NCBI RefSeq assembly: GCF_005795905.1
Contig: NZ_VAWE01000002.1
Location: 62,001 to 126,000, forward strand
Reading direction: 5' to 3'
Length of the DNA: 64,000 bases
Source: Streptomyces marianii
GTDB lineage: Bacteria > Actinomycetota > Actinomycetes > Streptomycetales > Streptomycetaceae
Shown: positions 25,392-34,658 of the stretch, piece by piece
How positions within the stretch are numbered: position 1 is the stretch's first letter
How the letters are laid out: each line of letters opens with the position of its first letter
The notes under the pieces: generated by a model
The model's input: the letters and a program-made list of their open reading frames with translations, nothing else
Told to the model about the DNA's origin: nothing
Databases searched by the model: none
Program-made: the position numbers and the translations under genes

Positions 25392-25742
25392 ATGGACGGC
25401 GGCCCGGGCCTTCAGTACCGCCAGCAGCGGCCCGTGAAGGAGGCGGCCTACGAGCGGGCCCGCGATGCGCTGGCCGCCTTCGGCCCCGAGCACCCGCAGA
25501 TCATCGTCGTGCTGCGTGAGCAGGAGGCCGACGAGGTACGCCGTCGCCTGGAGTTCGACTGGCCGGGGGCGGGGTTGCCGGCCCGCCCCGGTTGTCCGGG
25601 GCGGGCCGGCCGGCCTCGTTTGGCACCGAGGCGGTGTCCCGGCCGCTGCCACGGTCAGGACGTGCGCTGCGTCGGGAACCACCCGTCGGCAGCCGCGCGC
25701 TGTGCGCCCTTGGCAGTGGGCGCGCAGCGTCCCGGCCCTTGA
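25392..25742 (+). CDS. Possible small hypothetical protein
   Basis: A 116-codon frame opens ATG-GAC-GGC and continues V-K-E-A-A-Y-E-R-A-R-D-A-L-A-A-F-G-P-E-H. Its first 60 codons have good G/C third positions and a plausible helical pattern, while the C-terminal half looks like random high-GC translation. There is no clear ribosome site. It is divergent from the HU gene. If it is not a gene, 25205-25792 holds nothing else recognisable. Confidence 0.3.
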   Translation: MDGGPGLQYRQQRPVKEAAYERARDALAAFGPEHPQIIVVLREQEADEVRRRLEFDWPGAGLPARPGCPGRAGRPRLAPRRCPGRCHGQDVRCVGNHPSAAARCAPLAVGAQRPGP

Positions 25743-25792
25743 CGGGGGCCGGGTCTGCGGAAAAGCGTATCGGCGGGTACCGACACCGGGGC

Positions 25793-26998
25793 CTATCGGG
25801 CGCGGCGGTGCGCCCGGGCTGCGGTGCGTGCGGCGCGGTAGGCGTCGGCGGGGTCGGCGGAGGGGCCGGGGGCGGGCTGCCAGGTGCCGTACGGGGCGAG
25901 GTAGGGGTACCAGCGGCCGTCGGGTCCGTAGCGCAGTTGGATGCCGGCGGCGGGGTCGGTGAGCCGGTTGTGCTCGCTCTCGATGGTGGCCATGGGGGCG
26001 GGCCTGAGGGGCTGGATGTCGGCTTGGGCGCGGGCGAGGACGTCGTGGTCGACGGTGAAGGGTTCGAGGTAGACGGCGGCGCCGGTGAGGCCGCCGTGGG
26101 TGTGGGCGAGTGTGAGGTGCCCCATGCCGACGACGTCGAGGCCGAGATGGTCCATGGCCTGGGTGCGGAACGGGGCGCCGTGCGGGAGGGAGAGGAAACG
26201 GGCGATGTCGCTGCCGGTGTCCGGCCGCGGGGGCGGCGTGCCGGTGTCCAGGAGGGCTTGGGCGCGGTGGGCGGCGTCGGTGGTGAGGGCGGTGAGGGCG
26301 GCGGGGTTCGGCAGGGGCGCGGGCGGCTCGGGCAGGGGTGCGGCGAGCGGGGGGCGGGACGCGGTGAGGTCGAGGTCGACCGGCTCCGGAATCGGAGGGA
26401 GCCGGTCGGGGGCGGGTGTTTGGGGGTGGGTGGGGGCGGCCGGTTCGGTGCGGGGAGCTGGTCCTTGGCGGGGCACCGTGGTGCGTGCCGACGTGCGCAG
26501 GCGCTTCTTCAGGTGGTGGTGGGCGCGGCCGCGGAGAGTGAACAGCGGTGCGGGGGCGGTGCGCAGCCGTTCGGTGAGGAGGAGTCCGACGGCGACGGAG
26601 TGCGCGCACGGGGCAATCGCGTCGGGGGTGCAGGTGCAGGTGTGGGTGATGTCGTGTGGTGCGGGGAGCAGGGGGATGCCGGCGGTGCGGGCGGGGTCGG
26701 TGAGTTCGTCGCTGATGGCGGCGGTGCCGGCGAGGCGGGTGGCGTCGGGGTGCGCGCAGATGGCGTGTTCGATGAGGTCCCACTGCTGGGGGGTGAGCTG
26801 TTCGACGAGGAGGCGGGGCCGGGCGACGCGGCCGTCGGGCAGGGTGAATTTGGTGGTGGCGAAGCCCTCGTTGACGTTGAGCGCGGCCGCGGTGTCCAGG
26901 AGGCTGCGGGCGGCGTTCACGGTCGCGGGGTCGGTGGTGGCGGTGAGCACGGTGGTCAGGGCGTGGGCCCATCGGGCGGTGGTGTGGGGGGTGGTCAT
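25793..26998 (-). CDS. SWIM zinc-finger protein, partner of the SNF2 helicase
   Basis: The 401-residue product starts at an ATG overlapping the SNF2 stop (ATGA). A SWIM zinc motif C-x-C-x7-C-x-H is formed by Cys121, Cys123, Cys131 and His133 (H-T-C-T-C-T-P-D-A-I-A-P-C-A-H). SWIM fingers bind nucleic acids or proteins and in bacteria are typically encoded beside SNF2/Rad54-type helicases, as here. The C-terminal half is Pro-rich, then globular, and ends in a basic tail. It probably works in a complex with the helicase. The frame is open upstream, but that part overlaps the helicase gene. Confidence 0.85.
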   Translation of the reverse strand: MTTPHTTARWAHALTTVLTATTDPATVNAARSLLDTAAALNVNEGFATTKFTLPDGRVARPRLLVEQLTPQQWDLIEHAICAHPDATRLAGTAAISDELTDPARTAGIPLLPAPHDITHTCTCTPDAIAPCAHSVAVGLLLTERLRTAPAPLFTLRGRAHHHLKKRLRTSARTTVPRQGPAPRTEPAAPTHPQTPAPDRLPPIPEPVDLDLTASRPPLAAPLPEPPAPLPNPAALTALTTDAAHRAQALLDTGTPPPRPDTGSDIARFLSLPHGAPFRTQAMDHLGLDVVGMGHLTLAHTHGGLTGAAVYLEPFTVDHDVLARAQADIQPLRPAPMATIESEHNRLTDPAAGIQLRYGPDGRWYPYLAPYGTWQPAPGPSADPADAYRAARTAARAHRRAR

Positions 26999-29900
26999 CG
27001 GTGGGCTCCCAGGGTCACCAGGTCGGCGAGTTCGCGGTCGGTGAGCTGCCCGAGGGCGTGGTCTCCGCTGGTCAGGACGGCGGAGGCCAGGGCGCGCTTG
27101 TGGGTGAGGAGTTCGTCGATGCGGTCTTCGATGGTGTGCTCGGTGACCATGCGGTGCACGTGGACGGTCTGCTGCTGGCCGATGCGGTGGGCGCGGTCGG
27201 TGGCCTGGTCCTCGACGGCGGCGTTCCACGAGCGGTCGTAGTGGATGACGTGGCCGGCGCGGGTGAGGGTCAGGCCGGTGCCGGCGGCTTTGAGGGAGAG
27301 GATCATCACCGGGTGCCGGCCTTCCTGGAAGGCGTCGACCATGCGCTGTCGTTCGGGCAGCGGTGTCGCGCCGTGCAGGAACAGCGGGTTGTAGCCGTGG
27401 TGGTCGAGGTGGTGGTGGAGGAGCCGGCCCATGGTGACGTAGCTGGTGAAGATGAGGGAGGCCTCCTGGCGCTGGCCGATCGTCTCCAGCAGTTCCATCA
27501 GGGCCGCGGTCTTGGCGGAGCGTGCGGTGAACGCCGCCTGCTCGTCCGCGGCGATGGGCGGTTGTTCGCGCAGGTAGTGGGCCGGGTGGTTGGTGATCTG
27601 CTTCAGCGCGGTGATCAGCTTGAAGACCAGGCCGTTGCGGGTGATGCCGCGGCTGGCCTGGATCTGCTGGAGGGTTTCGCGGACCACGGCTTCGTACAGG
27701 CCGGCCTGTTCGGTGGTGAGCTGCACCAGGCGGGGCCGGTCGATCTTGGCGGGGAGGTCGGGGGCGATGCCGGGGTCGGTCTTGCGGCGCCGCAGGAGGA
27801 ACGGGGCGACGACGCGGCCCAGTTCGGTGGCTTCACGGCCCGAGGGGTCCTTCTCGGCGGCGTTCGCCCAGCGGGAGCGGAAGGTCTTCAGCGGCCCGAA
27901 CAGGGAGGGGTTGGCCCAGTCCAGCAGCGCCCACAGTTCGGAGAGGTTGTTCTCGACCGGTGTGCCGGTGAGCGCCAGGCGGGTGGTGGAGGGCAGGGCG
28001 CGCAGTTGCCGGGCGGTGGCGGAGGCGGGGTTCTTGGCGTGCTGGGCCTCGTCGGCGATGACCAGGGACCAGGTGCGGGCGGCCAGGCGGGCGGTGTCGC
28101 GGCGCAGGATGCCGTAGGTGGTGACGACCAGCGTGGTGTCGGTGACGTCATCCAGGGTGCGGTCGGGGCCGTGGTAGGGAAGGACGTGCAGGTCGGGGGC
28201 GAAGCGGGCGGCTTCGCGGCACCAGGTGGTGACCAGGGAGGCGGGGCAGATCACCAGGGTGGGGCCCGGGGTGCGCTGCTGGTGGTGAAGGGTGAAGGCG
28301 AGCGCGGTCAGCGTCTTGCCCAGGCCCATGTCGTCGGCGAGGACGGCGCCGAAGCCGAGGCGGGTGGTGTGGGCGAGCCAGGTCAGGGCCCGGTGCTGGT
28401 AGGCGCGCAGGGACGCGCGCAGTGCGGGCGGGGTGGGGACCGGTTCGGGGTGGTGCTCCCCGCTGTGCAGCACGCCGATCATGTCGGCGAGCGCGCCGGC
28501 CGGTCGGCAGGGGACGTCGGTGTCGTCGACGGTGACGGTGCCGGTCAGGGCCGCGGTCAGCGCCTGGGTGCCGGGCAGTTGGCCCAGCAGGCGGTGGCGG
28601 GCCCGGCGCCGCAGGACCGGGTCGGCCAGGACCCATCGGCCGCGTACCCGCACCAGGGGCCGGGCTGCCTCGGCGAGGGTGTCCATCTCCTCCTCGCTCA
28701 AGGCCGTGCCGTCCAGCGCCACCTGCCAGCGGAAGTCGAGCAGCGCGGTCACGCTGAACCGCGGCGGCTGCCCCGTCGGCCGACGGTCGGCGTGGTGGGT
28801 GGCGGGGTCGGGTTCGGTGCCGATCACGGCGGAGGTTTGAAGGGCGGTGCGCAGGCCCTCGGGCCACACCACCTGCACCCCCGTCTCGGCGAGTTCGGTT
28901 TCCTGTTCCAGCAGCGCCTCGATCGCCGCGGGGTGCAGCGTGCTCCGCCCGGGGTGGTGCTGGCCGGCGAGTCCGGCCAGGGCCGGGCATCGACGCGCGG
29001 CGCGGCGCAGGGCGCGGGCCGCGCGGGGCCGCACGCTGTCCGCGCTCTGGCCGGCCAGGTGGGCTGTTCCGGCCCAGATGTCGGCGGCGGGCAACCCGGC
29101 TCGGGTGTCGGAGCCGGCGGGGGCCAGGTGCAGGTCGGCGGTGAGGCGGCCGGCGGCGGCCTGGTCGTCGCTGGGAGGCGCGATGTGGAGGATCAGCAGC
29201 GGGGCCGGGCCGCCGTCGGCCTGGTCCTCCACCGCGTCCAGCCATCCGCGGACCGCGCGTACGGTCGCGGGGTCGACCGGCTGCGGGGCGGCGTCCGTCC
29301 AGCCGCTGGTGCCGAACAGGGCGGCGGCCGGGGTACGGATGAGGGAGTCGGCGATCGTGTCCGCCAGGGTGGTGAGCGCGTGGCGGGCCGGGATCGTGGT
29401 GGGCGCCGCGCCGGTGGGCGCGGCGGCGGCGAGGGCGGTCAGGGCCTCCTCGGCGGCGGCCGGGAGCGGGCCGACACGCCAGATGGCCTGGTCGTCGTCG
29501 GTGAGGGCGGGGTAGGTGAGCTGGGCGGCGATGAGTTGCAGGGCGAGGTGGAGGGCTCGCTGCCAGAACACCGCGGTTACGTCCGCGCCCGGGTGGGTGC
29601 GGTGCAGGACGGGAAGGCCCTCCAGGAGCGGTACCCGCCATCCGGCCGTGCCGTCGGGGCCGGGCCCGGCGGTGAGCGGTTCGGGCAGACCGTGCAGGGG
29701 CAGTGTCTGCCGCCCGTTGTCCTTCACCCACCAGGCGGCCGACTGGCCGGCGTCGGCGGGCACGAACATCACCGCGCAGCCGGAGGCGACGGCGTCCAGC
29801 AGCAGGGCCTGCACGGACCGTTCGCCCACTTCCAGAGCAGGGCGCGATACCGCCTCGGGCGTATCGGGGGCGCGTTGCGACGCCGGGGCCGGCGGCATGG

Positions 29901-31236
29901 GGGCCGGTGGGGTCCGCCTCGTGTCCGTGCCGGGTTCGTTCCGGGCGTCGGCCTGGGCCGCAGTGGCGTCGTCGAGGGTGCGGAGTTTGCGCAGCAGCTT
30001 CAGTGCCGCTGCCCGGCGCGCGGTGGTCTTGTCCGGGCCGGCGGCGGTCGCCTTGACCTGGGTGCCGGTCGCCCGGTGCCGGCAGGTGTAGGTGACTTCG
30101 GCGCGGGAGCCCATGGCGCGCACACTCGCGGCGGGCTTGGTGATGGTGTCGAGCTGGTGGTGCTTGTTGAGGTGCTTGACCGGGTCCTGTCCCTGTCCGG
30201 GGATGGTGATCTTCGGTGTGGACGGTGGGGTGTCGTCGGCCGGGTGGTCCGGTTCGGGGAGGTCGGCGAGCTGGGCGAGGAGCGCGCATGCCGCGTAGTG
30301 GCGGGCCGTCTTGCGTGCTGCGGCGGAGCGCGTCGGGCCGGTCGCTGTCGACTCCCCTGTCGTCAGCCGGGCTCGCGTGTGATGGCGGCCCTGCGCGTCA
30401 ACGGGCTCTTCCTCGTACGTCAGGCCGTGGTCGTGGCCGAACTGCTCGGCGTGCCAGTGCAGGAGCCGGGCGGGGGCCGGGGGCATCGCGGCCGCCCGCT
30501 CGAGGGACGCCTCGCGTACGGCGGTCCAGGCTTCACCGCGGGCGGCGAGGAGCAGGAGGTACAGGTCGCGGTGGCGTAGCCGTCCGGCGCGGGCGCGGCG
30601 CAGGGCTTCGGCTTCCAGCGTGGGGCTGGGGCCTCGTCCGGCTTCGATGTCGCGGCGCAGGTGCTGCTCGAACACCTCCGAGGGCATGCCCGGCAGGACG
30701 AGGCGCTCCGAGGTGCCGCCTGGTTCCTCGCCGGGCAGAGCGGTTCCGGCGAGACGGGCCAGGAGGGCCAGTGCCGCACGGTCCTTGGCCTCCCGGCTGG
30801 TGGGAGCGCTCTGGGCGGGCCCGGTGACCTGGGCGTCGGCCGGTCCGACCACGGCGGCGGCGGTGACCTGGGCGCCGTCGCGCGCGGCGGTGGTCTCTTC
30901 GAAGCGGGGCGGTGGCCACACCTCCACCTGCGTGTGGGCGGCCAAGACCTGCCGGGCTGTGTCGGGGGTGCGGGACAGGACGTCGGTGACGGCTTGCCGG
31001 GCGGGGGCCCAGGCCGGGGTGTCGGGTGTGGCCAGCAGCACCAGGCGCATGTCCCGCACGGTCAGCAGGCCGGCGCGGCTGCGGCGCAGGGCGTCGCGGG
31101 CCATCGCGGTGTCGTCGGTGTCCGATCCGGCGAGCTCCTTGAGCGCCTCGTGCCACTGTCCGGCGTCCGGCGCGGGTACCTCGTGGTCTTCCGGTGTCGT
31201 CGGCGTACCGGCTGTAGCCGTGAAGCTCACTCCCAC
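26995..31236 (-). CDS. SNF2/Rad54-type helicase with three dsRBD-like modules
   Basis: This 1413-residue protein has a full SNF2 ATPase in its last 470 residues: motif I D-D-M-G-L-G-K-T (about 965), motif II D-E-A-Q, motif III L-T-G-T-P-V-E-N-N, and motif VI D-R-A-H-R-I-G-Q. SNF2 motors translocate on duplex DNA and remodel bound proteins. The N-terminal 420 residues hold three dsRBD-like modules at about 93-164, 253-323 and 350-417, each ending in an Ala/Lys/Arg-rich helix such as A-A-A-R-K-T-A-R-H-Y-A-A-C-A-L-L. The first two belong to a duplicated block with a shared helical lead (residues 46-164 and 208-323). The start may be GTG 31236 or GTG 31230, the latter better spaced from AGGGG. 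Confidence 0.9.
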   Translation of the reverse strand: MGVSFTATAGTPTTPEDHEVPAPDAGQWHEALKELAGSDTDDTAMARDALRRSRAGLLTVRDMRLVLLATPDTPAWAPARQAVTDVLSRTPDTARQVLAAHTQVEVWPPPRFEETTAARDGAQVTAAAVVGPADAQVTGPAQSAPTSREAKDRAALALLARLAGTALPGEEPGGTSERLVLPGMPSEVFEQHLRRDIEAGRGPSPTLEAEALRRARAGRLRHRDLYLLLLAARGEAWTAVREASLERAAAMPPAPARLLHWHAEQFGHDHGLTYEEEPVDAQGRHHTRARLTTGESTATGPTRSAAARKTARHYAACALLAQLADLPEPDHPADDTPPSTPKITIPGQGQDPVKHLNKHHQLDTITKPAASVRAMGSRAEVTYTCRHRATGTQVKATAAGPDKTTARRAAALKLLRKLRTLDDATAAQADARNEPGTDTRRTPPAPMPPAPASQRAPDTPEAVSRPALEVGERSVQALLLDAVASGCAVMFVPADAGQSAAWWVKDNGRQTLPLHGLPEPLTAGPGPDGTAGWRVPLLEGLPVLHRTHPGADVTAVFWQRALHLALQLIAAQLTYPALTDDDQAIWRVGPLPAAAEEALTALAAAAPTGAAPTTIPARHALTTLADTIADSLIRTPAAALFGTSGWTDAAPQPVDPATVRAVRGWLDAVEDQADGGPAPLLILHIAPPSDDQAAAGRLTADLHLAPAGSDTRAGLPAADIWAGTAHLAGQSADSVRPRAARALRRAARRCPALAGLAGQHHPGRSTLHPAAIEALLEQETELAETGVQVVWPEGLRTALQTSAVIGTEPDPATHHADRRPTGQPPRFSVTALLDFRWQVALDGTALSEEEMDTLAEAARPLVRVRGRWVLADPVLRRRARHRLLGQLPGTQALTAALTGTVTVDDTDVPCRPAGALADMIGVLHSGEHHPEPVPTPPALRASLRAYQHRALTWLAHTTRLGFGAVLADDMGLGKTLTALAFTLHHQQRTPGPTLVICPASLVTTWCREAARFAPDLHVLPYHGPDRTLDDVTDTTLVVTTYGILRRDTARLAARTWSLVIADEAQHAKNPASATARQLRALPSTTRLALTGTPVENNLSELWALLDWANPSLFGPLKTFRSRWANAAEKDPSGREATELGRVVAPFLLRRRKTDPGIAPDLPAKIDRPRLVQLTTEQAGLYEAVVRETLQQIQASRGITRNGLVFKLITALKQITNHPAHYLREQPPIAADEQAAFTARSAKTAALMELLETIGQRQEASLIFTSYVTMGRLLHHHLDHHGYNPLFLHGATPLPERQRMVDAFQEGRHPVMILSLKAAGTGLTLTRAGHVIHYDRSWNAAVEDQATDRAHRIGQQQTVHVHRMVTEHTIEDRIDELLTHKRALASAVLTSGDHALGQLTDRELADLVTLGAHR

Positions 31237-31995
31237 TCCCCTGCATGAGCCGCCGGCATCGGAGCCGGACGGCGATCACTGACGGCATCGACCCCGCCAC
31301 AGTAGGCGAGAACACCGACACGTCCGGCGTCTGTCGGGACCTGGTGCCAGCCGCCGTGGCTCGTCGGGGCTCGGTACCCGGCAGCGCCCCAGGCCCGATC
31401 GGTGGGTGAAACCGGATCCGGGCCTCCGGGGGCCAAAGGCGAGACCACCGCCTACCGAGCCTCGTACTCAACCGCTGCCCGGTGACGCAGATGCCCACGG
31501 TGACGCTGGCGGTGACGCTGCGGCGTTCGCTCATGCTGCCGCTTTGACGTGGGGTTTCTCTGTCGGCCAGGTGGGCGGCGGACGCTGATGACGCTCCGCC
31601 GCTCCATGTCTCCGAACCTGCCTCTTCCTCTTCTTTCCCTCCTTCAGTGAGATGGGGTACGAGAGCGTCATCAGCGTCACTCCGCACGGCGGACGGCAGA
31701 AACACGTAGGTCAAAGCTCCAATGGGCCGGGCAGGGTGCGTCACGAGCAGCGTCATTCCTGCGTCACCGCCTCCGGGGCGCGGCGGGGACTGGACCGCCG
31801 CGGCGCGGCCGGCAGTGGGGGTGCGTCTCCTCGGGCGGGTTCTGCGGTGCTGACCGACGGAGAGAGGGGGCCTGCTGCCCTCCAGGGCTGGCCTCCCGGC
31901 GGGGGTCCGGGCATGCGTGTGGCCCGCGCGTCGGGGTGGTGACGGCGGGGCGGGCGGTGTGGGGTCCTGGTTCCGTCAGGCGGGCGGGTGGCGGG
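31237..31995. other. Intergenic region with TGACGC motif array
   Basis: This 759-bp gap lies between the start of the SNF2 gene and the stop of the helicase-like gene. It holds a dense array of TGACGC/GCGTCA motifs (next entry), a purine-rich stretch near 31621-31652 on the minus strand, and no convincing gene. A 96-codon plus-strand frame from 31652 has poor codon use. Confidence 0.6.
31483..31766. repeat. Nine-copy TGACGC/GCGTCA array with a 16-bp inverted repeat
   Basis: TGACGC occurs at 31483, 31501, 31513 and 31589, and its complement GCGTCA at 31665, 31674, 31738, 31750 and 31761. The motif switches strand at the centre. There, GACGCTGATGACGCTC (31581-31596) is perfectly inverted at 31663-31678 with 66 bp between. 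Spacings of 12, 12 and 11 bp approximate one helical turn. The symmetry suggests a regulator-binding array upstream of the SNF2-SWIM operon, or origin iterons. Confidence 0.7.
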
Positions 31996-33603
31996 TCAGG
32001 TACTCGGGTCCGCAGCGCGCTCGAGGGTGATGCGGAAGCCTCGACCGCTGCCGGTGCGGGGCAGTTTGCGGATGTCGATGCCGCGTTGTCGTAGTGCGGG
32101 GGCGAGGGAGGTCAGGCGGGCGGAGAGCAGTGCGGTGGTCTTGGGCCAGGCGTCGGGAAGGGGGCCGGGTGGTCGGAGGGTGGTGTCGATCTGGCCGGTG
32201 GTGGCCTGCCACTGGGTGGTGCCGGCGGTGCTGGCCCAGCGGGTGAGGGCGGTGGCGACCGGGTCGGCGTCGAGGACGTCGTCGGTGATCTCCTCCTGGG
32301 CGCCGGTGTAGGTGGCCAGGGTGTCCCAGCCGGTGACCGCGTCGAGGGCCCAGAGCAGTTCGGCCCAGTCGGCCATCCGCGGCCGGTGGCCGAGCTGGGC
32401 GGCGGCGTCGGGCAGGCGCGCCCATACCTCGGCGGCCAGGTCGAGCAGGCCGCCGAGGATGCCTCCGTGCGCGGCCTGGTAGCGGTGCCACAGGTCGTGC
32501 TCGCTGCGCCGGGCCTTGGAGTCGATGGCTTCCAACGTGAAGGGGAGCAGGCGTTCGGCGAGGTCGGGCTGGAGGGCGCCGACGTCGATGCCGGTCAGCA
32601 GGACGGGGCGCTGGTAGGCCCAGGAGGTGACGTCGTCGTCGGTGTACATCTCGCGTTTGGCGACGGAGGCGCCGGTGACGGTGCGGCACAGGAAGTCGCT
32701 CAGCCACTGGGGGATGCCGGCGATGTTGTCCAGGCCCATGGTCCACCCGGCCGAGGCGGCGACTGCGCCGTCGTCTTCGCTGCGGGGGACGTTGCGGACT
32801 TCGGCGCGGATCCCGTCGAGTACCCGCAGCAGTTGCCGTGCGGTCGTGGTCTTCGCGGTGCCGCGTTCGCCGTTGAAGTAGGCGATGGGGCGCGGCATGT
32901 TGGGGCGCAGGCCGGCCAGGAGCCAGGCGACGGCCATCCGCCAGGACGGTTCGGCCAGCGCGGACAGCTCGCGTAGCTGTCCGAGGCCGGCCTGCCAGCC
33001 GCCCGGGTCGCGTTCGGGGAGCGGGAGTTCGCCGGTCAGCCGGGTGCGCCGCCACAGCGGGCCCTCGCCGACGGGCGGGGTGGTGACCGACCAGGTGCCC
33101 GGCTCGATGCACACGCTCAGGCCGTCCGGGCGGCCGAGGTCGAGCCAGGTGGCTTGCTTGTCGACGGGGTCGGGGGCGATGCGCAGGTGGACCGGCTGGT
33201 CCGGGGCGTCCACGGCGGCGATGGAGGCCATGGAGGCGATCGCGTCCGTCAGGCATCCCTGGGAGGGGGCCCGGCCGGTGCGCAGGACGTAGGAGCGGTT
33301 GAGGAGTTGGCGCAGGCTCACGGTGCCGCCGAAGCCTCCGGCGGCGCGCAGCGGGCGGGCGATCGGCGGGCCTTCGGCCGGGACGGCGTAGGCAGTCTGG
33401 TCGCAGCGCACCAGGACGTACTCGTCCATGCCCATGTGCAGCAGGACGTCGGCCTGTGACATCTTCGGCCCGCGGCCGGTGCCCTGCTGCTCCTCCGCCG
33501 CCGCGGCCGCCGTCTGATCCGGTTCGGCGGGCGGCGCCGGGCGGGCGGGGCGGGGTTCGCCGGCTGGGAGCGGGAGCGTCACGCGGGTGGTCAGGTCGGT
33601 CAT
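31996..33603 (-). CDS. Plasmid helicase-like ATPase (SF3-type), replication
   Basis: The 535-residue product starts at an ATG (33603) overlapping the primase stop. Residues about 250-260 carry a P-loop, G-E-R-G-T-A-K-T-T-T-A-R, followed by M-G-L-D-N-I-A and R-P-V-L-L-T-G-I-D as Walker B and sensor strands. The N-terminal half has a domain often seen before superfamily-3 or D5-like helicases of phages and plasmids. Paired with the primase-polymerase upstream, it likely unwinds DNA at the plasmid origin. The frame extends upstream to 34494, but that portion is a shadow of the primase gene. Confidence 0.75.
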   Translation of the reverse strand: MTDLTTRVTLPLPAGEPRPARPAPPAEPDQTAAAAAEEQQGTGRGPKMSQADVLLHMGMDEYVLVRCDQTAYAVPAEGPPIARPLRAAGGFGGTVSLRQLLNRSYVLRTGRAPSQGCLTDAIASMASIAAVDAPDQPVHLRIAPDPVDKQATWLDLGRPDGLSVCIEPGTWSVTTPPVGEGPLWRRTRLTGELPLPERDPGGWQAGLGQLRELSALAEPSWRMAVAWLLAGLRPNMPRPIAYFNGERGTAKTTTARQLLRVLDGIRAEVRNVPRSEDDGAVAASAGWTMGLDNIAGIPQWLSDFLCRTVTGASVAKREMYTDDDVTSWAYQRPVLLTGIDVGALQPDLAERLLPFTLEAIDSKARRSEHDLWHRYQAAHGGILGGLLDLAAEVWARLPDAAAQLGHRPRMADWAELLWALDAVTGWDTLATYTGAQEEITDDVLDADPVATALTRWASTAGTTQWQATTGQIDTTLRPPGPLPDAWPKTTALLSARLTSLAPALRQRGIDIRKLPRTGSGRGFRITLERAADPST

Positions 33604-34658
33604 GGCCGTGCTCCGGTGCTCGGGATGGTGCGCGGCGAGCGCATGCCCGCCTTCAGTGCGCGGTGGAGGGTGGACTGGGCCTTGGCTTCGCCGGGGTCGA
33701 CCCCGGCGAGCGCGGCGGCCTCGGTGAGCGCCTGGTGGACCTCGTCGAACTCCAGCAGTCCGGCGCCGACCAGCTGGCCGAGCCGGAACCCGGCGCGGTT
33801 GATCGCGTCGTTGCGGCCGACGCGGGCGCCGGCCACGGTTGCGGCCTCCCGGCGCAGTGCCGCGGCGGCGTACGCGGCCTCGTCGTGCGGCCGGTGCCGG
33901 CCCGCGGGGCGGGGGAGGCGGATCCGGGCCGGCGGCGGGTCGGATCCGCGGGCGCGCAGGCCGACGCGGGCCAGCTCGATGGTGAGCCAGCGCGGCAGAC
34001 GGGCGGGCTGCGTTGCGGGGCCGGTGATCTGGTAGCAGCCGGATCGGGTGCGGGTGGTGGGCGCGAGTGCGGTGGACCAGCCGGCCCGCACGTCGATCTG
34101 CCAGCCGAGCCGGCCCGCGCCCTGGACGAAGGGTGCTCCGCCGGTCTGGTACCAGAGGTGGATCCCGCCGCCCGGGGTGCGCACCGTCAGCGTCGGCGGG
34201 GCGTGCAGCAGGCTCTCGGTCCGCCGGATCCGGCACAGCAGCTCCAGCACGTCCACCCCGGTGCGTACCCGGTCGGCCTCCGGGACGGCGGACAGGTCGA
34301 CGCCGGGCAGCACCAACTCGCGCTCGGGCAGCGGGTGGTGGTGGTCGTCCAGGTCGACGACCAGGAGACCGGACGGTCCGGTGGCCACGCCGACGGCGAA
34401 GTCGCGGCCACGCCACCAGCGGCGGATCAGGTCCGGATCGGTCGTCGCGGCCCGCACCCCGTGGCAGTACCGCCCCGCCGCCAGGCAGCCGCACCCGTCA
34501 CCGCCCAGGTCGGGAAACCCGCAAGGCGGCGTGCCGCCGGGCGTGGGTGGCCGGCACCGGCGGCAGTTACCGGCCGGGTGCTTCGATCCGGGCGTGAGCG
34601 GATGAACCCACCACCCCTCCCCCGCGCACCGCAGGGCCAGCTCGAGTCCGTTGCTCAC
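33600..34658 (-). CDS. Bifunctional primase-polymerase (Prim-Pol)
   Basis: From GTG 34658 the product has about 352 residues. The archaeo-eukaryotic primase-type signatures are H-P-L-T-P-G-S-K-H-P near the N-terminus, the acidic L-L-V-V-D-L-D-D at about residue 98, and G-G-G-I-H-L-W-Y. The early Cys-rich segment (C-R-R-C, C-G-F, C-G-C) may bind zinc. The enzymes prime and extend DNA in plasmid and phage replication. The GTG overlaps the TGA of the preceding gene, and its own stop overlaps the helicase ATG, giving a tightly coupled replication operon. Confidence 0.85.
   Translation of the reverse strand: MSNGLELALRCAGEGWWVHPLTPGSKHPAGNCRRCRPPTPGGTPPCGFPDLGGDGCGCLAAGRYCHGVRAATTDPDLIRRWWRGRDFAVGVATGPSGLLVVDLDDHHHPLPERELVLPGVDLSAVPEADRVRTGVDVLELLCRIRRTESLLHAPPTLTVRTPGGGIHLWYQTGGAPFVQGAGRLGWQIDVRAGWSTALAPTTRTRSGCYQITGPATQPARLPRWLTIELARVGLRARGSDPPPARIRLPRPAGRHRPHDEAAYAAAALRREAATVAGARVGRNDAINRAGFRLGQLVGAGLLEFDEVHQALTEAAALAGVDPGEAKAQSTLHRALKAGMRSPRTIPSTGARP

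Noticed and set aside
27001..30579. 1192-codon plus-strand frame antisense to the SNF2 gene
   Set aside because: Gly/Val/Arg-rich shadow; all helicase motifs are on the minus strand.
31652..31942. 96-codon plus-strand frame
   Set aside because: Starts inside the TGACGC array, low-complexity product, poor third positions.
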